Positions 10,531 through 23,251 of a stretch of 64,000 nucleotides of DNA are shown piece by piece (position 1 is the first letter of the stretch; each line of letters opens with the position of its first letter). Both the position numbers and the translations under genes were made by a program. The stretch comes from Rhabditoides inermis (taxonomy: Eukaryota; Nematoda; Chromadorea; Rhabditida; Rhabditidae): positions 1-64,000 of the forward strand of contig CAWZYM010000417.1 in NCBI GenBank assembly GCA_963966185.1. The letters are read 5' to 3'. The notes under the pieces are model-generated. The model was not told where the DNA came from. It was given only the letters and a program-made list of their open reading frames with translations, and ran no database searches.

Positions 10531-12220
10531 TCAGAACAGCTCCTCGGTGACCGCCGCCTGGAGCTCCTGCGCGTCCTCCGCGAACACCTGCTCCCCGTCG
10601 CTCGGCGCGACCACGAACAGACAGTCGACGGGAACAGGGTCCTCGACCACCGTCCCCATCCAGAAGAGGATTTCCTCTTCGTAGTTCCGGGTCGGCCCCC
10701 CGTGGCGAGCCTCCCACTGCTCCAGCGGTATAGCCATCTACATACATCATATTCTCACCCCGACCATCTACTCTCGATCTGTTCCCATACTCTCAACCTC
10801 CGTGATCTCGCACACTCACCATCGACTCCTCGCACGGCTCGCGCGCTCCCCACTGAACCCGGCCGATGTCCACCCGCCTCGCATAGCGGCCCCTCATCCG
10901 CAGCTGCTTGCGGAACACCTCCTCTGGCAGGAGCGTCTGTAACCCCTCTCGGCTCGCTCTCGCTTTTTCTCTCTTTCTCGGTCGTACGGTACTCCCCCTA
11001 TCACACCTCGGTATACTAATCGGTGATAAGCAACGCTTGTCTTGCTCTCCCCACTCACCATCGGTCGGCCGCATCGTCGAAACGCGATCGCACACCCGTG
11101 CAAGGCCAACTTCCAAATAAAGGCATGCACGAGCCCAGTCCTCAGCTCCGACTTGGCGATGCCTGTGACGTGTGCCACGTAGTCGCAAACGGGGATCGGC
11201 GCGGTGCTGAGCCGCCTCCCCAGCTCCACCGCGGACGCCTTCATCCATCTACAACAATAGCCTCACCCCCGGGTAATCTCATCTTTTTGCCCACTCACTT
11301 GTCCGGCAGGATCAGCACGGCCGGGTCGTCGTCTCCGACCGGGACCTCGTCCGCCCCTTCCTTCACCAGGAACATGGCCAGAGGGACCATGTGGGTGCCT
11401 CCTACCCCCTCGAACGTGCCGGGGATGCCAACTTTCACCTGTCCTACCCGAGGGTACACCCTCACATTCTCCTTCGGTACCTCCGCTCCTCCGGCGGACA
11501 TCGCCAGCAGACTACAAACGCTCCAACATATCCTTTCCTACCTTCTCTCTCTCCCTCTCTCTCTTTTTTGTCTCTCACTCACCTGCTCTGCCGCAGCAGG
11601 CACCTCTTCGCCCTCGGCGTTTCCCCGAACCACTGCTCCCATCGGGCGTGAACCTCCGTGATGGGCAGCCCCATCTCCCACGTGTTCCACGGGCACGCCG
11701 GAATCCGGCGCGGCATCGCGCTCCTATAACCCAGCAACAGTCGTACAGCTAGCCTGGGATGTCTTCACCCTAGTAGGACCCATACGCACCTTGAGTAACC
11801 GCAATTCAACACATACCCTCGTTTTCCGTTCTCTTTTACACCCTTAACTGGTTACTTATCACCCGTCCCGACAGCATACTGTCCCGACTTTACTCCTTGC
11901 TTCCATCCATTATCTCGCTTCCCGGCTTCTCGCCCCGACAGCGTCCTCCGTATTAATGCCCATCAAAACCGGTCTTCATTCACCTCACACTCACACTTAA
12001 TTCCATTCTTTCCCTAGTTCGTATCTTCCGTCATTTCTCCCTTCTCTAGCTTTTTCCTCGAGTAATCCCCGAGATATGTGTTGATTGCTTCATAATACCA
12101 ACTGATTGGCCGGTCAGTACGGTAACGGTCCCTCATCATGCCTATATCCCCCGGATGTAGCCCCACTCACCACGCCGTCGCCTGTTCCCTAGTCCCCCTG
12201 ATCGCCACGCTGTTCATCAT
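10531..12220 (-). CDS. Cargo gene 1 of the retroelement, unknown function
   Basis: Six exons with continuous phase and no stops: 12171-12220, 11583-11723, 11299-11511, 11059-11248, 10820-10936 and 10531-10737. They give 305 residues ending EELF. All five donors are GTGAGT and acceptors are pyrimidine-AG. The product looks globular and soluble, with no signal peptide. Noticeable parts are a Trp-rich N-terminus (CPWNTWEMG, WEQWFG), a beta-rich middle and an acidic C-terminal exon (about 237-305). None of the short motifs seen belongs to pol, to an envelope protein or to a known nucleic-acid enzyme. Preserved frames across six exons argue that it was under selection recently. The 3' end of exon 1 and the start of intron 1 are duplicated outside the element at 14243-14413. 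A host origin by capture is plausible but not shown. Confidence 0.65.
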
Positions 12221-12977
12221 TCTAAAACAAAAATTTGCATAATCGGGACCATGCCTGTCCCTACTCATGTTTCTCATAAACCTTCCCCTGCGCCGTATTG
12301 CGCATCTCGTATTTCCGTGCCGTCCGGGTATCAATTTCACGCCTCGACTGTCAACTCCGAACTGTCAATCACTCGCGCACCGCGTCCCCAAGAGTCTCGG
12401 ATTACAGTGCCCCCTACCATAACCCTCGCTCTTTCCCGGATTACCGACTACCCCCTAGCCTGGGCGCACCGCCACATTACTACCTTACGCCACCTCTAAT
12501 TACCACCCGCTCGCTCATGCCGCAAACAAACAAAACAAAAAAACCCTCGACCAGGATCCTCTAACTCACTTACCACTGCAAGCTACATGCCATCCTTTCG
12601 GTTAATCTAGATTACTCTCAACGCGACACTCGCCCAGAATCTCTCCGGGTTCCCCAAATCGCCGCCGGCTACTCACTCTCTCCGCTTCTTTCTGGACCCC
12701 CTTTTACTCATCCCTGGCTCACTTACACCCTTTCACCACCCGCTCCACGCTCGCCAAGACAAAAAATGACGCCATACGTGAAACGAACGCGGCTGACTGC
12801 CCGGGATGACACACAACCTTATGGTGATGAGAGGCAGAAACAGACAAGACGGACAGAGAGTGAGAGCGCGAACAGGCTGAACAGACCCCGCGGGCTACCG
12901 TAACCCTTCCCTCGGCGCGCGCCTAACTCAATTCTAACTTCCGGGTATCAATGCTTAACGGGATTTTCGATGAAAGT
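12221..12977. other. 5' leader region of the retroelement
   Basis: No gene is supported between the primer-binding site and cargo gene 1. In the element sense this is untranslated leader, where packaging signals would be expected. Confidence 0.4.
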
Positions 12978-12995
12978 AACCACTCGCTGCTACCA
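12978..12995 (-). promoter_or_regulatory. Primer-binding site beside the 5' LTR
   Basis: One nucleotide inside the 5' LTR the minus strand reads TGGTAGCAGCGAGTGGTT. Starting with TGG, it is the expected complement of a tRNA 3' CCA end. The tRNA species was not identified. Confidence 0.6.
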
Positions 12996-12996
12996 A

Positions 12997-13904
12997 TGTG
13001 ACTCCCCCAAGTGCTCTGAGCTGTTCTCAACTATGGCGTGCGCAGCATAGAGAGGTGGCTATGCAGGCATCGCGATATAAGCACTGAGAGCACGGTCTCT
13101 CCGACTCTACCCGCTTCCGTTCGCTCGTACACGCGCTGGGCCCATGGAATTCGTGTCGCGAACAGAAGCCGTACCCAGCTTACCTTGATGGCTGTCCTCC
13201 TTACGTGTCGGCGCTGTCGCTCACTCGCTCGAGACGTCTGGTCTGAGTGTACTCTCGTCGTGTTGGTTTTGATTGATTTGATTTTGGTGTCAGGTCTCTT
13301 CTGACTCGCCCATCAGGCTCATTGTCTTCCGAGGTTCCCGCTCCCCATCGGGTGGCTGGGGAGGATTCAACCCGGGCATCTTATCACGCGGCGCGACCAT
13401 CACTCAACAGTAAACGTATTTCGAGGTTAATAAGAAGAAATCAGGGATTCAATTGACCGGAGAGATTATTCATCAAGGTTTATCTATTATTAACGCGAAG
13501 CGGCAAGAACAATAAACCATCATCAACACAAATGCACGCATCATACCATCATATCACCAGACAAACATAAACCATATGGGTGGCGACGCTCAGTCGGCTC
13601 ACGCCGCCGCTCACCGCCTCCCCTCCCGGCACGAGTGATCCTGTAATCGATCCCTTCATCCTTCGCTTCCCTCGTTGGATACTGTAACCACCGGCTACCG
13701 TACTCACCCAGGCTGGCGCGGTTCCAAGTCTCCGCCCCTTCCTTGCTCTCTCGTCGTCGGGTCTCTCTGCAACACTCGCTATGCTACTCCTCTCCCCGTA
13801 CAACACATAAATCAAACTTGGGTTACGCATACAAACACTTCTCAAGACGCATGTATAATTCATAATTTTCCCCTCCTACTTCTACTTGGTCACCTCCCCT
13901 CACA
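12997..13904 (-). repeat. 5' LTR of the retroelement
   Basis: 908 bp, apparently identical to 2152-3059. In the element sense it is upstream of all genes and should carry the promoter. No convincing TATA box was seen on the minus strand. Its outer end abuts the second CTGT duplication (13905-13908). Confidence 0.92.
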
Positions 13905-13939
13905 CTGTAACTGCGGAATGCCCGACCAGTCAGCGTGAA

Positions 13940-13997
<58 letters not shown>

Positions 13998-14242
13998 TTC
14001 GAAAAGGAGATGGGAGGTGCTCACTTCGCGAAGAAACCAATGGTGACGAAATGAAAGCAAACCCATTCACACAATTCTTATAAAACCCCAGGCCGAAACA
14101 CATGCAACTAGTTTTTTTTTCAATCGATTTATTCGACACAGACACTAAAACGGAAATGACGTGATTGATAAATAAGCCTTTTATTCACTCTTCTTGTCCT
14201 GTTGTACCGTACTATTTTGCATCATCATTATTTTGGAGGGCG

Positions 14243-14413
14243 CATTTCTCCCTTCTCTAGCTTTTTCCTCGAGTAATCCCCGAGATATGTGTTGATTGCT
14301 TCATAATACCAACTGATTGGCCGGTCAGTACGGTAACGGTCCCTCATCATGCCTATATCCCCCGGATGTAGCCCCACTCACCACGCCGTCGCCTGTTCCC
14401 TAGTCCCCCTGAT
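14243..14413. repeat. 171-bp duplicate of an internal part of the retroelement
   Basis: Matches 12032-12202 base for base as far as I can read, at a constant offset of 2211. The internal copy covers the 3' end of cargo gene 1 exon 1, its GTGAGT donor and the start of intron 1. The outside copy lies about 340 bp beyond the 5' LTR and stops abruptly on both sides. Confidence 0.88.
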
Positions 14414-14519
14414 GAACTGGAATACAATTGTCAATAATTCGGTTGGAACACAGTGTACGGTAGTTAGTGGGGTGATAACGACTGCACACACGCTCCGCCC
14501 CTCTTGACTCCGCCCCTCC

Positions 14520-15907
14520 TCATCCGAAGTAGGTGCGCGCCACGGCGACAGCCATCGTCAACACCATCTTGTAGAAGAACAAACTGCGCGGGCCGACCCT
14601 CCTGCAAATCAATCGATAAATCAATACACAATCGATTACCTATCGTCTACTTCGTGCCGTCTCTACATACCGTACCACCAGCTACAGTGCCCTATTCAAG
14701 CTACAGTATCCCAGTACTCACCTGGCGACGCCCTGCTGCCCTTCCTGTCCCCCAGCAGCAGCCCCGAGCATCGGATCTGTAACAATGTATACGGTAACGA
14801 GGTGTACGGGAAGATACAGGTAGGGTGGACTACGGGTACGGTAAGCTTAGGTAACTATGAGTTTAATGGAACGCAAATGGAATAAGGGAATGGATTAGGC
14901 GTGTGATGGACTTCTAGAAACACAAGAGAAGGAAACCCTAGAGCGAAGAAATATACACAAGCTTCTATTATGAACACGGTAGCTAACGAACGAGTGCGGT
15001 AGCTATTAGATGGAAATACAGTAGGTGATAAATGATACAATAGCCTATGAACAGGAATACGGTATCTGGAATACGGTAGCTAATAAATGGGAACACGTGG
15101 CTAAGGCAAAAGGATGGCAAGTGAATAAACCAATAAATCAATAATTCAATACCCACCATACTCTCCTTCAGGGTCGAAGTGGCCGATGTGGATCATTTCT
15201 GAAAGTACGATCGATTAATCAAGAAATCGATAAGCGATCGATATGTCATCACTTTTCAGAGAGACAGGTGAGACTAGCGTTTCAATGATAGAGAAACAAT
15301 CGAGAACAAAAAAGAACACAGTCACGACACCATCTTGACTAATCTTTCAAATTGGAGTATCTAACAAATTCCAACAAATCGAGATGCGTTCAATTGTAAA
15401 GAAATACCACGTCATTGGAACGTGCGAGTGAAAAAAATGACAAGACTGCAGCCGCCGATTCGATGTGATCACTGCACACTGAAACCTACGAGAGAGGAGA
15501 GGAGAGGAGAGAGGGCGCGATTCCCGCCAAAACAAGCGACACGTGGCAGGCGATCACTGATCTACCCGAGTGATCACTGAGGGGTTTGCAGATCAGAGCG
15601 CGCGAGGGCGGAACACACAACACAATGTTTCACTGATGTCATTGTGTTGGTAGATCAGAGCGCACGAGGGTGGAACACAAAACACACAACTGTGTTCCAT
15701 TGATCTACCATGTCATATCGGTGGGTAGATCAGAGCGCGCGAGGGCGGAACACAAAACACACAACTGTGCTTTGGTTGTGTGTGGTTTTTGTTGGTAGGT
15801 GAGAGATGGGATAGAATATAGAAGGTATCATGTACTCACTTTTTCTCACATCCGGCTGCGATTTTGCTGTAAGGTGTGTGCAGTGGATGATGCTCGGATG
15901 CACGGTT
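14520..15907 (-). CDS. Small unrecognised gene, 3' exons
   Basis: Four exons join in phase: 15840-15907, 15157-15198, 14722-14776 and 14520-14601, ending ARTYFG. The encoded part contains VRKKMIHIGHFDPEGEY, then a Gly/Gln-rich linker, then a hydrophobic C-terminal stretch (SLFFYKMVLTMAVAVA) that could be a membrane segment. The first exon was not found. An exon-like block at 15999-16060 does not join in frame, since it would create a stop. A poly(A) signal (AATAAA, minus strand) sits near 14182, between the retroelement and this gene. I do not recognise the family. Confidence 0.45.
15585..15775. repeat. Tandem repeat, three copies of about 65-70 bp
   Basis: The unit contains AGATCAGAGCGCGCGAGGG followed by GGAACACAAAACACACAACTGTG-like sequence, with copies near 15591, 15652 and 15727. 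It lies within an intron of the small minus-strand gene. Confidence 0.7.
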
Positions 15908-16881
15908 CTAAAAATAAATTAGATAATATCAGACAATCCGAAACTGAGATTTGAAAAAATACTGGCCATACACATCCATGATACTAAGAAAGAAAGAAAA
16001 ACTCACTAAATTTCGTAGTAGGGTCCGGCCAAGTTCCGACCCAAGAGCCGGTAAAACACTATCATGTATGGAGATAAGTGACTAAATGAGTGAAATGACT
16101 ATGCATCTCTTCTTTTCAATGATTCCATGCTCTTCAATTCACTCGTCCCGCCCTCTTTGTTGCCCGGGGTGTTGCCAATGAGCCTGTGAATTCTGACACA
16201 AAGTCCTCCGATTACGGTAATCTTCCACCTCATCCTTTCTTGCCTGCAGTGTGACCGGAGGGCAATTGTAATGACAGTGGTGCACGTTATTATAATTTAA
16301 TTTAATTATCATTTATGAAATTATATTAAGAGAAATCATAATAATTGCTAACAGGGTTGAGTCGATTGACAAAAATGTTTTCGTTCCGTTTTATGAAAGG
16401 TAATGAAACATATTCTAGATACATACAGTGACTTGATCAGAAGAAACGTTGCGAAGCATGTTTCAACCTGACCAATGACTTATCATGCAAGTGACAGAAA
16501 GTGAAAACTGAAAACGTAATGAGGATACGTGAAACGTGCGATGTTGTTGTTTTAATTGAGTTAGCCTATTCTGATTTGATTAACCATATTCAAACGTCTG
16601 GAGTTGATTCGTTTACTGGCTCATTTACAAAATGAGAGAAAGGAAGCAAGTCCTTCGGATGGAACCTATTGGCTCCTCTACACACGTAGGATAAACAATT
16701 AGTGTACAAAAATCATTATTGAAGCTTCCGTTTATTCATACATAAGTAATTATTGAAACGTAAAGTAAAAATGTAATACAATTGTTGATCGGTACTGTGT
16801 GGTTGCTCACGTTGACCAGGATGTCTGTGTGTTCGGATGGGTTGTTCACATGTGTCATAATATGTCCTTCACTTCCACTCC

Positions 16882-16970
16882 TCAGTCCTCAGTTGCCTGC
16901 ATTGGGTATGTGCTCACGATCATCTCGATTGTCGCTCGATTCTGAATTATTTATTTGATTACACTCTTGC

Positions 16971-17025
<55 letters not shown>

Positions 17026-17079
17026 TTTCTCTTCTCTCTCTCTGTCTCTCTCTCTCTCTACTCTCTCTGTCTCTCTCTA

Positions 17080-17139
<60 letters not shown>

Positions 17140-17209
17140 CCTCTCTCACTCTCTATTCTTTCTCTATTCTCTCTCTCTCCTTCTCTCTCTTTTTCTCTCT
17201 CTCTCCCTA

Positions 17210-17241
<32 letters not shown>

Positions 17242-17291
17242 TTTTCTCTCTCTCTCTCTTTTCTCTCTCTCCCTTCTCTCTCTCTCTCTCT

Positions 17292-17336
<45 letters not shown>

Positions 17337-17634
17337 TCTCTATCCCCCCTCTCTCTCTCTCTCTCGCTCTCCCTCCCTCCCTCCCTCCCCCCCCCTCTCT
17401 ACTCTCTCGAGTCTCTAGACCTTCTCGCTCACCTTCTTGTCTAATTTCCTTCTCATATCGGCTATCTCCGTTTCCATTTTCAGAATGGTCTCACACATCG
17501 TTCTCCATGCCTGCAAAACATTTTTTTTACGAAAAGGAGTACTGCCCATACTATTCTACTATGCTAATAAAAATAATAAAAACTCACTCAATCCAGGATC
17601 CGAACCAATTCAACCGTTCTACAATAACTCTCAT
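16882..17634 (-). CDS. Possible small three-exon gene, unknown
   Basis: Exons 17588-17634, 17433-17502 and 16882-16941 join in phase to 58 residues. The middle exon is a charged helix (METEIADMRRKLDKK). The second intron is filled by a roughly 430-bp pyrimidine microsatellite. Exon 1 begins MRV and sits in a CTACATGAGAGTT context like that of the small gene at 24702-24925, suggesting a family. With such short exons the model could be wrong. Confidence 0.3.
16975..17400. repeat. (CT)n microsatellite, about 430 bp
   Basis: Long pyrimidine tract of CT with interspersed T, G and C. It is the largest of about twenty GA/CT tracts in the window. Confidence 0.95.
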
Positions 17635-17916
17635 GTAGGGAGAGAGACGTGAATGTATGTATGAATCTTTATATCACTCCTGTATGTATTTATATCTTTC
17701 AAAAGGTGTGGGCGTGGTCCGTCAATCGTCTGTTGCAGAGCCGCTGGCGCGCATCTGGTGTACTATCCGCTGGCGCGTGTCTGGTGTCTGGTGCACTATC
17801 CTCCTGTTTTGTAGACGACAGTACTCTATAGAAGGGTCATTCATTGATGCCTGTGGCTACTGTTACCAACACTCCTCTCCTCTACCATACTACATCTGTT
17901 TCGTGGCGTCTTGAGA

Positions 17917-17990
17917 GAAAAAGAGAAAGAGAGAAAGAGAAAAAAGAGAAAGAGAGAAAGAGAGAAAGAGAGAAAGAGAGAAAGAGAGAA

Positions 17991-18027
<37 letters not shown>
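17917..18027. repeat. (GA)n / (GAAAGA)n tract
   Basis: Purine tract of GAGAAAGA units passing into pure GA, upstream of the SRG pseudogene. Confidence 0.9.
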
Positions 18028-18032
<5 letters not shown>

Positions 18033-18331
18033 GTTAATACTTTCTATGTAATCCATATTAGGAAATTTCTTGCCGTCTAATAGAAAATTGACACATTCCG
18101 TAGCAGCGCTACTGTCCACGAAAACGGATGAAAAATTGGTCGAAACTACATACACGAGCTTAATATATCTCCTTGCTCCAACTTTTCTCCGAAATCGCGT
18201 GTGTGAACTAAAACTTCACTGTTTCTTGCATAAATTTCGAAAAATTAGAACTTATATTAGAAAAGATATGCTTCCTTCATTATCATTACGAGCCCCTTAC
18301 GGTCTTCTCGGTTCCAATTCCTCGGTTCTAA

Positions 18332-19556
18332 ATGTTCTCAACTCAGGTGTTCACAGTTCAATCTTCTTGATTTATTCTGATTGTAGATCTATACCCTGAT
18401 CATCCAACTAGCTTATGGCATTCCAATGTTGACAATTTGTATTGTATCAACAGCGATTCTCCTATCCGATAAGAATTCATTGTCTTCGTCTTTTCGAAAA
18501 CTTTCCATTTTCACAAACCTCTTTGTAACGAAAATGGAATTTTCCGAAAAAAATCCGTTTTTAGAACATTTATTTTTACTTCATATCGTTTGTTCAAGCT
18601 AAGATTCCGCAACAAATTTGTAAGCAGTGCTATTTCTACGATTTTATGATGACCGAACCATTCAAACCGGTATTCGGTATTATACAGATAAGCATATTTA
18701 ATAGATTGTAAAATACATCCACTTTTCCTTCTATCAATCCGGCTTTCATATTCACATGTACACTGCCATTTTTGGGTTGAATCGTCTTACTCAAGTCTTT
18801 TATCCATTCAAACATGAAAAGGTATTTAGAGAGAGAGAGAGAGAGAGAAAGAGATAGAAAGAAATTCTACATGTCTAGCTATGGAGAAAACTCTTCTGGC
18901 CAATCGTTCTAATCACAATCGCCATTCCCATTCCGTTCACATCATTCATCATATTCGATTGGCAACGGGGTTGTGCCAACATCTCCTCAACCTACACCTA
19001 CATTCCAACTGCCGATAACTTTGTCGTGCGATCCACTGCGGTACAGTAAAAGTGAAATACTGTAATCTGTATTCAAGTTGTTTTCAGAATCTCGAGCACT
19101 TCTACTCGCTTCTAATCGTGCAATCCACGAATATCTGTGTAATGATGTGTCTCAGTCTAAGTTTCAATGCGTTGACTGTTCTGAAAATGTATGCAACTCG
19201 GAAGAACAATGAAAACAATTCTCTCTCGAGACTGGAACGACGCTTGACATACATTACTCTAGTAACATTCGTGCCGTGCTTTCTTAGCGGATTCGTCTAT
19301 GTAGGATTTAGTTCAGGGAAAACAGTCAAAATTATTACAGATCGGTCTCACGCTTTCCGCTATCCACAATTCCGAGCCTTTTGGAGGAAGCTTGGAGAGA
19401 TATTACAGGTTCATTCACTGTTCCACATAAAAATGACTGTATTTGAATAGTTCATCTTGCTCTTTTTGAACGATTTCGTCGGTTTTTCACAATCATTTTT
19501 CTTGGTAGTCATGTCGACACAGTTTCGAAACCGAGGTACAAACTCCATCTTCTCTC

Positions 19557-19597
<41 letters not shown>

Positions 19598-19813
19598 ACC
19601 TCTTTATCTTTCTCTCTCTTTCTCTATCTTTCTCTATCTTTCTGTTGTTTTCTCTATCCCTATTTATCTCTCTATTTCTCTCTCTCAGTTCTCCTTTTTT
19701 TTCTCTCTCTCTCTCTCTCTCTCTTTATCTTTCGCTCTCTCTTTCTCTCTCTTTCTCTATCTTTCTGTTGTTTTCTCTATCTCGCGAACGAGATCGGAAC
19801 GAAGAGCAACTAA
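18332..19813 (+). pseudogene. SRG-type chemoreceptor pseudogene (copy 3)
   Basis: Nine-exon structure as in the two minus-strand copies: 18332-18346, 18387-18524, 18565-18669, 18705-18821, 18879-19040, 19088-19300, 19341-19408, 19451-19535, and a remnant of exon 9 ending at 19813. Exons 2-6 are open and close in sequence to the intact copies (for example the shared FYDFMMTEPFKP and FGLNRLTQVFYPF). Exon 7 is 68 nt instead of 69: one T is missing after NSEP, which shifts the frame before the last transmembrane segment. The first part of exon 9 and its acceptor have been replaced by a CT tract; only the end (GTKSN and stop) remains. Donor 1 is a weak GTGTTC. It is most likely a recent pseudogene, although a single-base assembly error at the T run would explain the frameshift alone. 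Confidence 0.8.
19556..19770. repeat. (CT)n tract replacing exon 9 of the SRG pseudogene
   Basis: Pyrimidine tract with an internal duplication of TTTCTGTTGTTTTCTCTATC (near 19639 and 19763). It occupies intron 8 and the lost 5' part of exon 9. Confidence 0.9.
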
Positions 19814-20394
19814 CACTTTCATATCTCTAATAGTTTGTAGTATACTATCTCGTAGTACTCTTTCAACTTTTTTTCATAAACGCGCATTTCCTTTTCCAAC
19901 TTTTCGCAGGACACACGGAGAAAAGGAGCGAAATGCTAACGCATCAATTCCCAATGTGGCATGCGTGATTATATTATATGATTGACTGATCGTTCGTGCA
20001 GAAGCATTTGTCGTTTGCACTATGTGAATGTGTTTAATTGCAAGCAAACTATTGACGATATCATACCAGTTAGAGAAAACAGTGGATAAAAAAGATGATC
20101 TACTTATTATACCAGTATATTTTCATAATTGCAAACTATTCTTTCGTCATTTCTCTTCGAAGTAATCTCGCTGTTCAGTGAGTACCTTCTTTTGTTAAAA
20201 TCGCGAAGCAATATTGTTCCGATTGATCAACACCGTAAAACGGTAAAAACTTTCTTGTATCTACACATTGTTCGGAGTGTCTCCTTCCATTTCAGTCTCC
20301 GATATCAGACATCAACGATTCCTTATTGAAGCTGACCACAATGGACAATTCCCAACACGACTCATCAGTTAGATAGCCAGATCTCAGATGTTAC

Positions 20395-20454
<60 letters not shown>

Positions 20455-21095
20455 ATTGTACGGTAGGTATTGTACTCTGAAAGAGATTGTACTAGATTAT
20501 TATCAACAACAATTTCGTTGTCTCGTTGACGCACATTATTTTTGACGTAATGTTTGACTTTGACGTACAAATGAACACACTATTCGAACACAAAAAGCGA
20601 ACAGTTTGTAAAATACAACACACTTGATGCCAGTTTTTATCAACACGATCATTTTGTCAGACAACTCATACAACTATTAAAAATCGTACACCGACTCCAT
20701 TACCTCACTGTTACGCGCATCTGATTTGTATTTTGACTGAAACGTATTCAATTTTGTAATTTTTGATCAAAGCTGATTTTACACCGAATTTCTTTAGCTA
20801 TCTTGATTATCTTGTTTTCGAACACAAAACAGGTTAACAACAGCAGTAAGAAAGATAATCAAGTATTAGGGCGGTAGCGCAATGGTGTGCATGTGCGTGA
20901 CTCGAAACGAAAGGTCGCGGGCGGCCGCCCTTGGCCAAAAGAAGTTCCGCTACCGCGGTGAGTTGGCGACCACCCTGACCTACTAGTACTCTACTGCTGC
21001 CCCTCCATTGTCATTGTTGACAGACATTTCATGTGTGGAGCATCCTTGTGTTGTAATTAATTTAATGTACGTAAGATTCTACAGTCCGGGAAAGT

Positions 21096-21158
<63 letters not shown>

Positions 21159-21749
21159 TAGGAAGTAATAAGGAAGCTATCAAAGTTGTATCCCATGTTT
21201 TTCCTGAAAAATACAAATACAACTGTCCTCAACTGGCGCTTTTCGAAAATGTAGTACCTGAGGAGATAATAGGCCTGGTTATTATTGTACAATTGGACAT
21301 ACAAAAATATTTCGACCAATCATGATCGTCAAATTAGTGTGGATGTTTGACAAACAAGGGGAACAGGCACTTTACGTTTAAAAATTAAAATAAATAAAAA
21401 TTCAGGTACGTAAGAGTGGAAAAAACAAGTACTCGATCGTTTTTGTGTGCTATTTGTGATGTGCCCAAGAAATTCAGCTCACACGCTAAAACCAAATCAA
21501 ACGTTTATTCGGTATAGCTAACATGAATCATGATTCACAGTCACAATAATCGGTTCACAGTCACATAATCACAAAAAAACACGACGGACGAGATACAAGG
21601 TAAACTCGCATAGAGGGAGGACTATGAAAAAGAGAAGCAGACCGTCAACCATCTGTTCGGGCATAGGAAAGGGCTAATTTGTTTATAAATGGTTTACTGG
21701 CGCAACTGGCGTTTTTCGCAGATTTTGCTTGTACACGAAAAACTATATA
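19814..21749. other. Intergenic region with microsatellites and a possible SINE
   Basis: No gene is supported. GA tracts lie at 20399-20451 and 21099-21152. A GC-rich block at about 20868-20990 is listed separately. Confidence 0.5.
20868..20990 (+). repeat. Possible tRNA-derived SINE
   Basis: GC-rich block in AT-rich DNA, beginning GGGCGGTAGCGCAATGG. The part TAGCGCAATGG fits a Pol III A box (TRGYNNARNNG). A clear B box (GGTTCRANNCC) is not visible, so this is tentative. Confidence 0.3.

Positions 21750-23251
<1,502 letters not shown>

Larger units (their letters stand above)
2152..13904 (-). mobile_element. LTR retroelement with Gag, UPF1-like helicase and two spliced cargo genes; no pol found
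   Basis: Bounded by two direct repeats, 2152-3059 and 12997-13904. Both start TGTGA and end TCACA (TG...CA ends) and are flanked by the 4-bp direct duplication CTGT at 2148-2151 and 13905-13908. In the minus-strand sense the order is 5' LTR, primer-binding site, cargo gene 1, cargo gene 2, gag, helicase, polypurine tract, 3' LTR. Gag has a Ty3/gypsy-like capsid region and a CCHC knuckle. No RT (YxDD), RNase H, protease or DDE integrase motif was found in any frame of the internal part, so the element is probably mobilised in trans. The helicase reading frame has one internal stop. The 9.9-kb internal region and the spliced cargo are atypical for the class. Boundaries are near certain; the biological reading is inference. 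Confidence 0.9.

Noticed and set aside
7069..12996. Reverse transcriptase or integrase hidden in the internal region
   Set aside because: I looked for YxDD, DDE spacing, HHCC and DTG/DSG protease motifs in the exon chains and frames and found none.
15999..16060. First exon for the small gene at 14520-15907
   Set aside because: Its donor phase creates a TAA at the junction with the next exon.
16955..17638. Long open frames through CT/GA tracts (also at 21.8, 23.6 and 39.1-39.6 kb)
   Set aside because: They are translations of microsatellites (Leu-Ser or Arg-Glu repeats), open in several frames at once.
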